Origin: Conchocele bisecta | Taxonomy: Eukaryota > Mollusca > Bivalvia > Lucinida > Thyasiridae | Length of the DNA: 64,000 nucleotides | Assembly: GCA_029237695.1 (NCBI GenBank) | Contig: CM055266.1 | Span: forward strand, 116,577,370 to 116,641,369 | Direction: 5' to 3' | Shown here: positions 22,386 to 33,796 of the stretch, in pieces | Layout of the letters: each line of letters starts with the position of its first letter | Numbering within the stretch: position 1 is the stretch's first letter | Position numbers and translations under genes: made by a program | The notes under the pieces: model-generated | Database searches by the model: none | Seen by the model: the letters and a program-made list of their open reading frames with translations, nothing else | Told to the model about the DNA's origin: nothing

Positions 22386-22815
22386 AGGGAATGTGGTCCA
22401 AACGTGCATTTCCTAAATTCCTATTAGACAATCATATCCCTGTTTTTCCATTTGCAAACATTTGAAAAAGGTTTTCACATATTTTTTATCGCATTCTAGT
22501 TGTTTTATATTTTTCTTGTCCAATCTAAATGATTATTTTTTCAAGATGTAGCATTACCTTTACAAACCAAAACAGAAAATGTGCTTTCCTGAAACTCCTG
22601 AAACTTCCTGATTGTACAGTGATACGAAAACGGTTAAACGTTTCCGATGACAATGCTATGCAGTTAAGAAAAAAAAACATGGAAATGCACAAAAACTGGT
22701 TTTCTGGCAAATGTGGGTCAAACCAAAACGCCATGTGTAAACTCGGAACACAAAAACACAGACGTTACTGTATCAGTCCAGGTGCTTTCGGTCAATGCAC
22801 ACGTCTACACCTTAC

Positions 22816-22903
22816 CGCGAACGAGGCGACGACCAGCATGGAGAGCCCGTCCACGTACGGCCCCAGGATGTTGTGTTCCCGCACCTTCAGGTTCTGCTTG
22901 CTC
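22816..22903 (-). CDS. KIF13: KIF13-like exon C (KVREH loop)
   Basis: The 88-bp exon has acceptor gattacag|GA and donor GCG|gtaagg. After one base completing the split Gly, it encodes 29 residues: SKQNLKVREHNILGPYVDG, then LSMLVVASFA. KVREH and LGPYVDGLS are hallmarks of kinesin-3 motors. The exon is GC-rich (about 60%) against AT-rich flanks. The following intron is in phase 0. It can be recognised only on the minus strand; the plus-strand frames here are shadows. Confidence 0.93.
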
Positions 22904-22952
22904 CTGTAATCAATGGCATGGATTGATTGATTGATTAGGATTGTATGGTAGT

Positions 22953-24205
22953 TTAACCCTTTCACCCCTATGTATGGTTTTTATATGTTAATTTTGCAAC
23001 CAATCCGATTGACACAAAACGATTTTCAGACGGGTCCATTTATGACAAAGGGATGTTTTCTCTCTCAAAAATAGACAAGAAACGAGGCAAAGCCACGAAG
23101 GCCAGGTTTTTTCCAAGCATGGACACTTGGATAACATAATTATACCCACTTTTTGTAGACTAGATGGCCGTGGCCTGCATGTCGCGCCTTGGGGCGAGGC
23201 ATGGACACTAACAAAATAGATATAGTAGATGGAAAAACTTTAACGAAAAAACTTTAACCGGACACACGGACGTACGGACGGACGGACGTATGCCAAAATG
23301 CCGACGATATCGCGTTTTCCGCAAGCAGGTGTGACAATGATGATAAAAACCCATGTGAAGTATCAAGGTAATGGGTGAAGCAGCTGCAGAGATATAGTAC
23401 ATGAAAAAACTTTAACAAATAAATTCAAAGTAATTTGACCTTGACATTGCACACAGGGGCCGCACGGTTGGGGGTTAGAGTGAAAATATGGACGATGATA
23501 AACACCCATGTGAAGTTTCAAGGTAATGGGCGAAGCAGTTGCAGAGATATAGTATAACAAAAAAGTTTTAACCAGACGTACGTTAAAAAGTTAACGTTGA
23601 AAATGGCTAAGTCAATTACGTAGAAATAATAGGTGAAGGTAAAAAAAAATGGTCACATGTTGGATAGTTGTATGTGGTAGGCACCCTTGGTTATGAAGCT
23701 GTGAAAGTTTGGTGGTCCTAGGTGGTACAGTACCAAAGAAATGGACTTAAACACGAAAACTTAACATTGAAAACGCGAAAACTTAACATTGAAAATGGCT
23801 AAGTCGATTGCGCGGAAAAAATGGGTGAAGTTAAAAAAAAAGTTAAAAAAAAAGTAACATGTTGGATAGTGATATGTGGGTGGGCTACCCCTTGATTATG
23901 AAGCTGTGAAAGTTTGGTGGTCCTAGGTGGTACAGTAACAAAGAAATGGACTCAAACACGAAAACTTAACATTGATTGTGGACGCCGCGACCCGCCCACC
24001 CGCCCGCCCGCCCGCCCGCCGCCCGCCCGCCCGCCCGCCCGGCTTTCGCCAATCCAATAGCCTGGATTTTTTTTCAAAAAACCTGGCTAAAAATTACGGG
24101 CAAAAATTGCAGATCCTGATGAGACGGCTTACCACGAGCCGGCTCATCTGGATATACACCTTTTGTCAATATCACTATACAGGCCTGTGGTGTTGAAGGG
24201 GTTAA
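22953..24205. mobile_element. Family B foldback interrupted by about 1 kb of other repeat
   Basis: The left part 22953-23070 (TTAACCCTTTCACCCC, GATTTTCAGACGGGTCC) and right part about 24095-24205 (GATGAGACGGCTTACCACGA, GTGTTGAAGGGGTTAA) form one family B copy. The insert is bounded by GCCAGGTTTTTT (about 23100) and its inverse AAAAAACCTGGC (about 24076). It contains two related modules with (GGAC)n and a (CCCG)n tract at 23991-24042. All of it lies in the 3.6-kb kinesin intron. Confidence 0.65.
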
Positions 24206-24279
24206 TAGCAAGATCATATACAGACAGTCGAGTGGAGTAATGCTTAACCCTTTTCTGTCTAAGGATACAATAATTTTTG

Positions 24280-25260
24280 TAAATCTAAGAAATGACTAAA
24301 TAATTTAACGAAATAAGTAGGTCAAGGTCACTTGAACATCACACATATAAAAAATTATAGTAGTTTGCTCTGAGTAACACCCGATAAGTATGTGCTAGAA
24401 GTATGGTAGCTGTAGGTGCGATAGATAATCTGAAACAGATCAAACTAGATTGGTCAGTAAACGAGGCTTATGGAATACCCCCCCCCCCGCGTGGGCCCAG
24501 GTACCCCTAAATATGTAAAGAAAATTTCCAAGTGTGTGGGCTTGTAACCTTGACTCTGGGCTTAGCGGGGGCGGCACGAACGTGAATTTGTCACAGGGTT
24601 GTAGAGGTCCATTGGAGCAATGTGTGTGTGAAATGTGAAGCAGATCCGAGCAAGGAAATAGAAGTTATAACCGATTTCTCTGATGTTAAGTTTTGTAAAG
24701 AGACTAAGTATGTGACCTTGACCTCGAGATTAGCGGGGATTTGTCACAGCATAATAGTAGAGCCTTAGAGGAATGCATGCATGAAATATTAAGAATTATA
24801 ACATATTTCTCTGATGTTAAGTTTTGTAAAGAGACTTAAGTATGTGACCTTGACTTTGGGATCAGTGGGGGTTGGATGGTCGTAGATTTGTCACAGCATG
24901 ATAGAACAACCTTAGAGGAATGCACGAGTGAAATATTAAGAATTTTCAATGAAGGAAATAAAGTTATAACTTATTTCTCTGATGTTAACTTTTGTAAAGA
25001 GACTAAGTATTTGACCTTGACCTTGGGATCAACGGTGGGGGGGGGGGGGGGGGGGGGGTTGGACGGTCATGGATTTGGCACGGCATGGTAGTCGAGCCTT
25101 ACAGGATGCATGTGTGAAATATTAAGCATTTTAGATGAAGGAAATAAAAGTTATAACAATATTTCTCTGATGTTAAGTTTACGGATGCACGGACACACGC
25201 ACGGACGGACGGACAACCTGACTCCAGTATACCCACCCCCACAACTCGTTGCGGGGTGTA
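24280..25260 (+). repeat. I-type array of TGACCTTGACCTTGGG modules
   Basis: About four ~165-bp units carry GTAAAGAGACTAAGTATGTG, ACCTTGACCTYGGGAT, TTTGTCACAGCATAATAG, TGAAATATTAAG, TTATAACNTATTTCTCTGAT. One unit has a G run at about 25036-25058. It ends with an ACGGACGGACGGACA tract at 25196-25212. It lies in a kinesin intron. Confidence 0.7.
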
Positions 25261-25744
25261 TAAAGACAAATACTTAACATTGTATAATGAGACCGTTAAG
25301 TAATTTTGGGTGAAAGTAGGTCATGATCTCATGAAGATCACCGACATATAGTAGTTTGTACTATCATACGAGAAGGATGTGTAAGTATGGTGGTTGTTGC
25401 CGCGATAAATAGGTTGAAAGAATGTTAATTGAAACTAAAGTAATTTCGGGGGAAAAAAGCAGGTCAAGGTCACATGAATATCACTGGTATACAGTAGTTC
25501 AAACTAAGTACTAGTGACTGTACTACCCGATAATGATGCGGTAAAAGTATGGTGGGTGGCGGCGTGATAGATAGGCTGAAAAGTATCAAAACACGACAAC
25601 ATTCGGAGACAGACAGACACTGACACCACCATATGTATAGCATAAGCACAATTTCCTTCAAACGTCACACTAAAAAACGATGATAGTGAAGGATAATTAA
25701 GTAATGGAAGACAACTTTCTCGCCCAGCAGGTGCCCCGAGACAA
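25261..25744. other. No gene seen; diverged repeat modules
   Basis: Two loosely related modules carry GGTCATGATCTCATGAAGAT and GGTCAAGGTCACATGAATAT. Otherwise intronic AT-rich DNA. Confidence 0.45.
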
Positions 25745-26215
25745 GTATATATATGTAAAGTCAAACCTTGAGATTTCCTTGTCTCACCCTACAAAGGTGC
25801 ATGATCACGTGATACAACAACAACAACGTCGCCCACTCCAAAGTAAGTATTATTTGATATTTTCCTTAATATGCAACGGATTTTGATGAAATATGGCGCA
25901 GCAAACGCGTCTTCATGAGCTGCATTTGGTTGTCTAGGGAGTTTGGCACAGACTTATGTCGTTTTTGCGAAGAATCGATTTCCGTGTCGATTCTTCGCAA
26001 AAACGACAAAAGTTTGGGTGAAAATAAAGAGACCACCAAATGCATCATAACAAGACGCGTTTGATGTGCCATATCACATCAAAATATGTTACGTAATAAG
26101 GACACTATAAAAGAATACATACTTTAAATCGGTACTTGCTGTTGTTAGTACCACGTGATCATACACCTTGCCTACACTCGCTTGTCTAATTTGTCTTACA
26201 ATTACCTCATAAAAT
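25745..26215. mobile_element. Large foldback with CACGTG arms
   Basis: A perfect core hairpin GTCGTTTTTGCGAAGAATCG is centred at about 25982. Outer arms match in inverse: AAACGCGTCTT/AAGACGCGTTT, GCATTTGGTGGTCTC, and GCATGATCACGTGATAC/GTACCACGTGATCATAC. The target-site ends are unclear. Confidence 0.65.
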
Positions 26216-26387
26216 GATGAATATGGTTGATGTCTATTGTCTTCAATGGTTGTTGATGTGTTTATTATCACATCATAGCGTCACGAGGTCGTTTTAATTT
26301 TGATGACGTCTGCAACGTGTGACGTACATTTTGGCGTCGCCAGGGCTGTATCAGAATAGGTTGTCAGAAACTCGGCAAAACATCAAA

Positions 26388-26494
26388 CATTGTTTGCTTT
26401 TTGCAGGTTAACTACTCAATTTGAAAATCAATTGCTGTGAGTATTTTGCTAAAATAAGTGTGTAATATATGCACCTTATCTGGAGCACTGGTAC
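26388..26494. mobile_element. Family P right-half fragment abutting kinesin exon B
   Basis: TTTGCTTTTTGCAG through CACCTTATCTGGAGCACTG matches the right arm of 35449-35804. It ends about 10 bp from the exon B donor hexamer. Confidence 0.65.
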
Positions 26495-26510
26495 CATATA
26501 CCCTGCTTAC

Positions 26511-26691
26511 CCTTTGAGATCGAGTAAATCATGTACTTTCTCATTGTATATCTCCATGTAGGAGACTTCCACCTTGAAGTTTGTCGCTTCGTCTTCGAGC
26601 TTCGAGATTTTGTCGAACAACGAGTCACAAATTCGCGGAATGATTCCCTTTTCCTCACCGGTTCCCATCATCGTGTACGACTTGCCAGACC
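26511..26691 (-). CDS. KIF13: KIF13-like exon B (P-loop SGKS to DLLDLK)
   Basis: The 181-bp exon has acceptor tgtttgcag|GG and donor AAAGG|gtaagc. It encodes 59 full residues, SGKSYTMMGTGEEKGIIPR through FKVEVSYMEIYNEKVHDLLD, with split Gly codons at both ends. SGKSYT is the second half of the nucleotide-binding P-loop. An open frame continues upstream of the acceptor to about 26785, but that part has no kinesin similarity and is intron. A family P fragment ends at about 26494, roughly 10 bp past the donor hexamer. A long inverted repeat (26731-26943) begins 40 bp upstream of the acceptor. Confidence 0.95.
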
Positions 26692-26730
26692 CTGCAAACA
26701 CAGAAAATACACAGATAATACAGGATAACA

Positions 26731-26943
26731 CACAAATGAGACACGCCATGTGATTTTGTACCTTCGGACATCTGCGTAATTTCATTAAATATGTTTACAA
26801 CATTTTTCATAAATAAAGTCAAAAGTTGAAAATGTTGTCAACCTTTGAAGCCATTTACGGAAAATATTGTAAATTTTGTAAACGTATTTCATGAAATTAC
26901 GCAGATGTCCGAAGGTACAAAATCACATGGCGTGTCTCACATG
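26731..26943. repeat. Long near-perfect inverted repeat in the 15.4-kb intron
   Basis: 26731-26786 and 26889-26943 are inverse copies over about 54 bp, e.g. GACACGCCATGTGATTTTGT, with about 100 bp between them. A related piece (AGCCATGTGATTTTGTACCC) occurs at about 41113. Confidence 0.8.
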
Positions 26944-28110
26944 AACATGTGACACAAGAAATCAGTAACATTGATGGAAGATGTACCCATATAAAAGATG
27001 AACACAAATTTAGTCATTTGACCTTGACCTTGATAATAGGGGCAAAATCAGTGGGCTATGGTCTCACGGGATAGTGCGGAGCTAGCAGTAAAAAGGATGT
27101 GAACAATTTTCTTTACATTTCAGTAAAGACGCTACAGAAGATACGATGCACCAGTAGGTCTAGAGAAATAGGTTTATGAATATTTCTTTACTTTGTGAGG
27201 TAGACCAAGTGTATTTCCTAGAGTATTTCATAATTCTACGAAACTCCAGGTCAGCTCTGCTTGATTTTGACATCTTGGAAAATGGCGCCTGCTATGCTGT
27301 TTTCCAGGTACTGTTTTGAGCCAGAATTTGAGGTATTTTTCGGGCATTTGTAGCGAAAAATTGAGGTGATTATGACCCTGCTTTGGAATCATTTTCAGGC
27401 AATGATGTGGTGTTGTTGCAAATGATATAACACGTCGTAAATAAGCCTTATATTTTCGGGAAAAAAATCCAGCAAATTTGGTCATGTTTACCTTTCTGTG
27501 GCATGTGATTTGTACTCCTGTTTTGAGTATTTTTGAATACATATCGCAAGAACCTCCTTAAATTATTGCGAGAGGCAGTGATTTTTGTAAGACACCCGCC
27601 ATCTTCAGAAAAATGGTTAATGTTGGCTATTTTGAACTGTCCCGTGATGCCTATAGAATGAAAATATCAGTCTCCACGAAAGTCGTCGGTCCGTCGGACA
27701 TGTCCGTTAAAATTGCCGCCGGTCCGACGTTAAACCGGAAGTCATCAGACCGAATGTCCGACTACAGAAAAAAAATATAAAAATATTGACTTTTCTATTC
27801 TAAGCTTCAATGAAATCACCTTCCTTTGGTATGCACTTCTGATGCTAGCTAGTTTTTCTTATGACTGATATACTTAAAAAAAACTCTTAAATATCACACA
27901 AACTCAATTTTATTTTTATAAATATTTTTCTTCGGTCTGGGAAATTTTGTCCGGTCTGTAAAATTCCTGTAAAATTTTGGCAGTTTCGTGGAAACTGAAA
28001 TATGGATGATGACAAATACGTTTTTTACCTTTCAACCCAATCTGACTGACAGAAACAGTGATAGTGGCGAAAACTTTAACACAAATCTTAGATAGATAGA
28101 CAGGCAGAGA
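26944..28110. repeat. R-type repeats around unique intronic DNA
   Basis: 26944-27060 and 28000-28110 carry R landmarks (ATTTGACCTTGACCTTGATA; TGGATGATGACAAATACG). 27220-27620 is unique with a 104-codon minus-strand frame of no recognised similarity. 27690-27760 has imperfect GTCCGNCGGAC palindromes. Confidence 0.5.
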
Positions 28111-28340
28111 CTATATGGACCCGCACTTGCAATGCATGTACATAAATTGCAAGTGCGGTTTTATTTCACCTATTATTATGTGGTTTCACAAACAAAGCAT
28201 TTCAGTTGTTTCCTTGACAACCAAAAACATCATTTCTGGGAAATTGTTGAAAGTACCGGTAGTCAATATTAAGGAAAACACATGTTGTTTTTTTCGTCAT
28301 TTGTGTGACAGCCATAGAATTGGAGCAGTGGAACAGAAAT
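28111..28340. repeat. Short hairpin, then unique DNA
   Basis: CCGCACTTGCAATGCATG with its inverse TTGCAAGTGCGG forms a hairpin at about 28120-28158. Nothing else is recognised. Confidence 0.5.
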
Positions 28341-28790
28341 GTGGCTGTGACTGGAGAAATGGGTGGACCAGTGGAGATCCAGATCAGCCTGTGCATCCGC
28401 ACAGTCTGATCAGGATCTGCACTGTTCGATATTCAATCAATGAAACACCAGTCATGCTTCTAACAAGCGGTATAGATCGATATCGGGCGACAGGAGTGTA
28501 GTGTAATACTTGATCAGAAGCTACATTAGTCACAACTCCCATAAGCCGCATTTCTCCAGTCACAGCCACAAATATGTCCGACTGCAAAATGGGGATTACA
28601 GCATTTGCAGTCGGCCTATCTCCTGATCGGTTAACACCTCTTGCAGTCTGATAAATACTGATACTGTTGGAAGAATGAAGAATATGGGTGGTTCACTAAC
28701 CGAATGGTGAACAGTGCAGAGCCCATTTAGACAGTACAGATGCTCAGGCTGGTCTGTGACTACAGTAGTATTTTTCACACAAACAACGGA
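28340..28790. mobile_element. Family D foldback followed by a diverged D-like copy
   Basis: 28340-28571 has GTGGCTGTGACTGGAGAAAT and CATTTCTCCAGTCACAGCCA ends, lacking part of the left arm. 28572-28790 keeps only pieces (CTCCTGATCGG, GAATGGTGAACAGTGCAGAG). Confidence 0.7.
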
Positions 28791-28940
28791 ATTTTCATTC
28801 TGCATCGGTTCCACAGTTGAATTTGTTTTTCCAAGTGCCCAATCAGTGGCAGCCTGTGTTTGTATGGCAGCCATACAAATGGATGAGAGAAATTCTCAGG
28901 GGTACAGAACTGGGCTGCCCAGTGACATATATAGGCGATA

Positions 28941-29119
28941 TTATCCCTTACACTGCTGAAAGTAATTATTGTCGTCTGCTGTTTATCTTACATGTTCCAT
29001 TTTTCTCATCACAAACATAATTCTGAAGTGCTGTCAAACCATGTTTATACCGAGAGATAAGACAAATTCTAAAACAACAGCAGACTATACTTTTCGTTTC
29101 CCGGCATTCTAAGGGTATT
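28941..29119. mobile_element. Family A foldback MITE, diverged ends
   Basis: TTATCCCTTACAC and CATTCTAAGGGTATTA. TCGTCTGCTGTTTATCTTAC and AATTCTGAAGTGCTGTCAAA are family blocks. Confidence 0.65.
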
Positions 29120-30040
29120 ACACCATCTGCAAGCAGCACAGACCCAAGTCAAGCAACAGACATATCCGACTGGAAACAGTATGCGATTATTAGAGCTACA
29201 TTAGATCACCGTATTGAAGTCCTAGAGCTAGGTGACACCATTTACATTCGCTTCTTGGAAAACATCATATTTATAGAATTTATTGTATTTATCGAACAAC
29301 TCTGCAATGATGTAATGGGCGCACTCGATTGAGCTCTTCATAATTTGGTGGAAAATCCGCGGTAATGATCATTTCGTACACTGGTGTTTTCGCACCTGTC
29401 GATTTTACCCACAAATTAATATGGGTGCGAAATGGTGTGTAATGGCTTGGGTCCGAAATGGCTTGGGGCGATTTGGCCTTGAAACAATTATTATTTGTTT
29501 TTGAATAAGTAGCTCTTCGTTCTTTTTCTATCATGATACATTTTCGCATTCCTTCCTATCGCTCTGTATTGTACATTGTGTATTAAACAGTCGAAAATTA
29601 TATTGGAGGAATGCATCGTATCGTCTGCATACTTCACACAACAGAGTATTGAAAAACTCTATAGGAGCCTCAAATTATGCGCATGCGCAGTGACAGATAC
29701 AAGCCCGCGCGCGACGTTTGACGTTGTAAACAACTTGTGGACATAGTTGGGGGAATGTTTTCAGCAAATTTTACTAAAATGTTTACCTTGGCGATATATT
29801 ATTCACACTGGCATTGAAACAGCAAGCACCGGAGTGATTTAGATTTAGATGATTTAGTGTTCGTCGCAAAATCGGATGAAATGAATGCGTTTTAATTAAC
29901 AGCTATTTTGATTTGTCCGATAAATTGATTGTCCGGATAATTGGTGGGACCCCTGTATATGTAATAGTTGTAGATCACATTGAATTTTTAATAAATTACT
30001 TTTGACCGAGCGTTAGCGAGAAAGAAATTAGTTTATTAAC
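29120..30040. other. No gene seen; NRF-1-like palindrome at about 29679
   Basis: ATGCGCATGCGCAGTGAC lies at 29678-29695, in a short GC-rich patch (GCCCGCGCGCGACG). 29289-29549 holds an 86-codon minus-strand frame with no recognised similarity. It lies inside the 15.4-kb kinesin intron, so any promoter here would be internal. Confidence 0.4.
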
Positions 30041-31870
30041 AAGAGCTCCACGGAGCAAGATGTCCCGCCTGCCGCAGTTTGATAGTACATAAGGCGCTTT
30101 TAATAACCTTGGGGTTAGTGAGCACCATGGGCTTTCTGTAGAATGATGTGGGATGTTGTTAAAAAATACACCTATGCAATATTAAAGCATTCCATTGAGA
30201 GAAAGAGAAGTTATAATGAAGTGATTAGTTTTCAAAACAAAACATTTATGCCATACGCTTTCTGTAGAATGATGCAGGATGATGTTACAAATGCACCTAT
30301 GAAATATTAAAGCATGGGAAACAGAAGTTATTGCAGATTACCCCCAATGTTAAATTTTGTGATTGACACACGGACGAACAGACAACTTTTGCATCCCTAC
30401 GCGAGGGGATAATAAACTGAAACCAAAACACTTATTTTCCAACAAACACAGCTAAACACAAACAAGAATGCCGCCAACGACATGTATCTCCAGGCACCGA
30501 TGCTAAATTTCTATACTTATACTAAGACATTTTTGAAGTCCGTGACCATGACCTTGTGGTTACCGGACACCATGAACTTGATGAGGAATGTTCTTACAGA
30601 TGCATGTATGAAATATTAAAACATTCCATCAAGGGAAACAGAAGATACAATAAATTAACCCAAGCGTTAAGTTTTAAAAACTGAGCATTTTCTAAGCCTG
30701 TGACCTTGACCTTGGGCTTTCTGTAGAATCATGCCGGATGTTGCTATAGTTTACACCTAAGAATTATTAAAGCATTCCATCAAGGGAAACAGAAGTTGTA
30801 ATAAATTAAACCTAGTGTTAAGTTTTCTAAACCCGGAATTTTCTAAGCCTGTGACCCTGACATTTGGGGTTAGCGGGCACCATGGGCTTTCTGCAGAATG
30901 ATGCGGGATGTTGTTTCAAATGCATGTATGGAATATTAAAGCATTCCATTGAGGGAAACAGAAGTTACAACGAATTAACCTGAGCGTTAAGTTTTAGAAA
31001 CATAGCCAAACGGAAAAACTTAACGTTGAATGCATATGAAATGTAGGTCAATGAACCATGAAAACTATGCCAAGGTCACATGAGCTCCCGCTGTGTGAGA
31101 GGGTTACACCACAGTGTTGATGTATACCAAGTTTGGAGGTCGTAGGACTTATAGTTTTCCGGAAACTGAGCTAAATGCAAAAACTTAAACATTTAATGCA
31201 TGTGAAATGTAGGTCAATAAACCATGAAAACTAGGTCAAGGTCACATGGGCTCTGTTGAATGCATATGAAATGTAGGTCAATGAACCATGAAAACTATGC
31301 CAAGGTCACATGAGCTCCCGCTGTGTGAGAGGGTTACACCACAGTGTTGATGTATACCAAGTTTGGAGGTCGTAGGACTTATAGTTTTCCGGAAGCTGAG
31401 CTAAATGCAAAAACTTAAACATTTAATGCATGTGAAATGTAGGTCAATAAACCATGAAAACTAGGTCAAGGTCACATGGGCTCCCTCTGTGTTACACCAC
31501 AGTGTTGATGTATACCGAAGCATTCCATCAAGGGAAACGGAAGTTGTAATAAATTAAACCGAGCGTTAAGTTTTCCCAATCCGGAAATTCAGTGACCATG
31601 CCCTTTGGGGTTAGCGGGCACCATGGGCTTTCTGTAGAATGATGCGGGATGTTGTTACAAATGCATGTATGGAATATTATATGAAAGTATTTCATTGAGG
31701 GAAACAGAAGTTACAATGAATTAACCTGAACTAGGTCACGGTCACATGGGCTCCCTCTGTGTGAGATGGTTACACCACAGTGTTGATGTATACCAAGTAT
31801 GGAGGTCAGAGGACTTATAGTTTTTCTGGAAACTGAGCTAAACGCAAAAACTTAACGTGAAATGTTGACG
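30041..31870 (+). repeat. I-type composite array opening with a hairpin
   Basis: It starts AACAAGAGCTCCACGGAGCA (stem GCTCC/GGAGC, 30045-30056) then GTCCCGCCTGC. About eight ~160-190-bp units follow with GGGCTTTCTGTAGAATGATG, AAAGCATTCCAT, GAGGGAAACAGAAGTTA, GCGTTAAGTTTT. A second module (AATGTAGGTCAATGAACCAT, CCAAGGTCACATG) is perfectly duplicated at 31027-31488. Confidence 0.7.
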
Positions 31871-32234
31871 TCGCTATTGTTTACCCAGCCCAGTCGCAAA
31901 GCTCCGCCACTAAACATGATTTTCGAATCGCTATAATAGTATGCGATTGGCGATGTGACACAAAGTGAGCGCGTGTGTGGACGGTCGTATGCTTTGTATC
32001 TCGTGAACTGATGACAACACTGCATAAAATCAGTTCTAAATAAATATAGTCCTGAACATTTAAGAATTAATTTAATAGATATTGGCGAAAGCGTCGCAAT
32101 ATGCGATTGAGACGAAATGTTGTTCGTTCATTGGTCGAGAAACTAGGGTAAACAATAAGTTTGATTACAAACAATTTTGTAGTCGAAAAATGTGCACAAC
32201 TCCAGATGGATCAGACAGACGGAAATTTTGTACG
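31871..32234. other. No gene seen
   Basis: Unique intronic DNA with scattered inverted GCGATTG/CAATCGC pieces. Confidence 0.4.
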
Positions 32235-32440
32235 TTAACCATAAAAATGCGGAAACCGAATCGTCTGTTGTCTATATTTTGTCTTTTTCTTCCATGAAAA
32301 TATGGTTCGACAGTACTTTAGAAATCAATTCCATGGAAATGATTCTAAACTGCTGCCCAACCATGTTTTTTGTTGAGAAAACAGCAAAATTTCAAATAAT
32401 CAGCAGACGATAAAATTTAATGCAGCATTGTAATGGTTAA
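32235..32440. mobile_element. Family A TTAA foldback MITE
   Basis: TTAACCATAAAAATG and TTGTAATGGTTAA, TTAA on both sides. The hairpin GGAAATGATTCTAAACTGCT is centred at about 32333. Confidence 0.7.
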
Positions 32441-32993
32441 GCATTCCTGCACTTGATGGTTGTCAAGTAAACTCCCATTGTTACATGACTGCAGTTGTTT
32501 CACACCGCTCACAGCCGTGTTCAAACATACAGCGCGTGCTGTTTGACCATGGCTGTAGACAATGCTCATTCCGGGGCAAAGTCAACACCTACGTAATGCA
32601 TGTGTCTCATGACGTTACTAGAACCCGTGCGTCATTACGTCACTAGACCAGTTAGTATGGTCGCACTGAATTTTTTTAATTGATGCGGCTGCATCACGCA
32701 ACATGTACTGCGGCCTGAGTAAATCAGCTGTTTGAATGGAGCATATTTTTAAAGTACTGAAAGTACTGCATAAATGCTCAAATTGCACTATATTTCCGAC
32801 GGAAATGTAACAATAACGCTCGACCATGTCCAGTCGCGAGTAATGTTTAGCATGGCACTCATGAACCCGCGGACAACGCGGCCTTGGGGTCCAAACAGTT
32901 CCCTCGTGCCATGGCAAACGTTTACCCACGGCTGGGGCCCAAACACTTGAATTGTCCACTTCAAACTGAGACATAGCACAACATTGGCAGGTA
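32441..32993. other. Unique, locally GC-rich intronic DNA; no gene confirmed
   Basis: 32850-32950 is GC-rich. Two overlapping minus-strand frames (32618-33049 and 32788-32979) are open, but neither has a recognised domain or a convincing pair of splice sites. Confidence 0.35.
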
Positions 32994-33320
32994 TATAGAG
33001 AATAGTAGGTTAGTGCCGTGAATGGGAAAAAAAATCCGGCAAGGCTCAAGAATTTCTTTATTTCTCATCAGAAGTATATGTTGTGACCACTCATTTGAAC
33101 CGTCTCACCGAGACGGTTCAAATGAGTGGTCACAACATATACTTTGGTTCAGAAATAAGGAAAATAGATAGAGAATAGTAGGTTAGTGCCTGTGAATGGG
33201 AAAAAAAAATATCTGGCAAGGCTCAGGAAACGGGATGGGCGAGGCTCTGCCGAGCACATCCCGTTTCCGTGCCGCGCCAGATATTTTTCCCCATTCACGG
33301 CACTAACCTACTATTCTATT
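32994..33320. mobile_element. Foldback carrying a nested family Q hairpin
   Basis: AGAATAGTAGGTTAGTGCC occurs at 32998 and 33170 directly and at about 33297 inverted. 33171-33320 is a foldback (AACGGGATG/CATCCCGTT, ATATCTGGC/GCCAGATAT). The Q hairpin, with arms ACCACTCATTTGAACCGTCT, sits between the direct copies at about 33060-33150. Confidence 0.65.
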
Positions 33321-33444
33321 TATCCCATCAACACCTACAAATGGCTGTAAAATGCAAAAATAGTATTGACTGGATATCAAAAATGTTTCACGGCACCGTG
33401 TTTCACGGCACATACGCACTGTGTTGACAGGATAAATTGAATAC

Positions 33445-33796
33445 ATGAGACATCATAATGTAAATGCTTGGATGTAACGACGGCACTGGCTCGATGACCT
33501 TGCATGTTGTCTCCCAAGAAGGGGAGAAAGGAAGGAGGTTGATACAAAGGAATCCGGCCCCAGGGGGCCTAGCTCTTATTAGAATAGTTCCCTCTGGTTC
33601 TTTAACGTGCCTAGACTCTCCTTCAAATCTGATACACGGGACCACCTTTTAAAGTCGCCATCCGAAAGGAACTAGTAGAGCAGGAAATACAAAGTATCTC
33701 AGAAATACTGATGCCATGGAACTGAACCTTGAATTGAACCCGGGTCGCCAGCGTGGCAGTCCGACGGTGTTACCCCTCAGCCACGGTCTGCTCAGA
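33445..33796 (-). mobile_element. tRNA-derived SINE
   Basis: On the minus strand the head (about 33794-33725) reads GAGCAGACCGTGGCTGAGGG, with a Pol III A box TGGCTGAGGGGTAACACC and a B box GGGTTCAATTC (33741-33731) at tRNA-like spacing. The body contains GGCACGTTAAAGAACCAGAG, seen in mollusc SINE cores. The 3' end is near 33445 without a clear poly-A. Confidence 0.65.

Noticed and set aside
26692..26785. Upstream extension of the open frame beyond kinesin exon B
   Set aside because: A clean tgtttgcag acceptor sits at the exon edge, kinesin similarity stops there, and exon A fits the phase exactly.
27228..27542. 104-codon minus-strand frame in the kinesin intron
   Set aside because: No recognised domain, no splice signals considered convincing, and no second copy to judge from.
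32618..33049. Overlapping minus-strand frames of 143 and 63 codons in a GC-rich patch
   Set aside because: One hint of a ligand-binding-domain pattern (NITRDWTW) is too weak. No splice-site pair and no domain could be supported.
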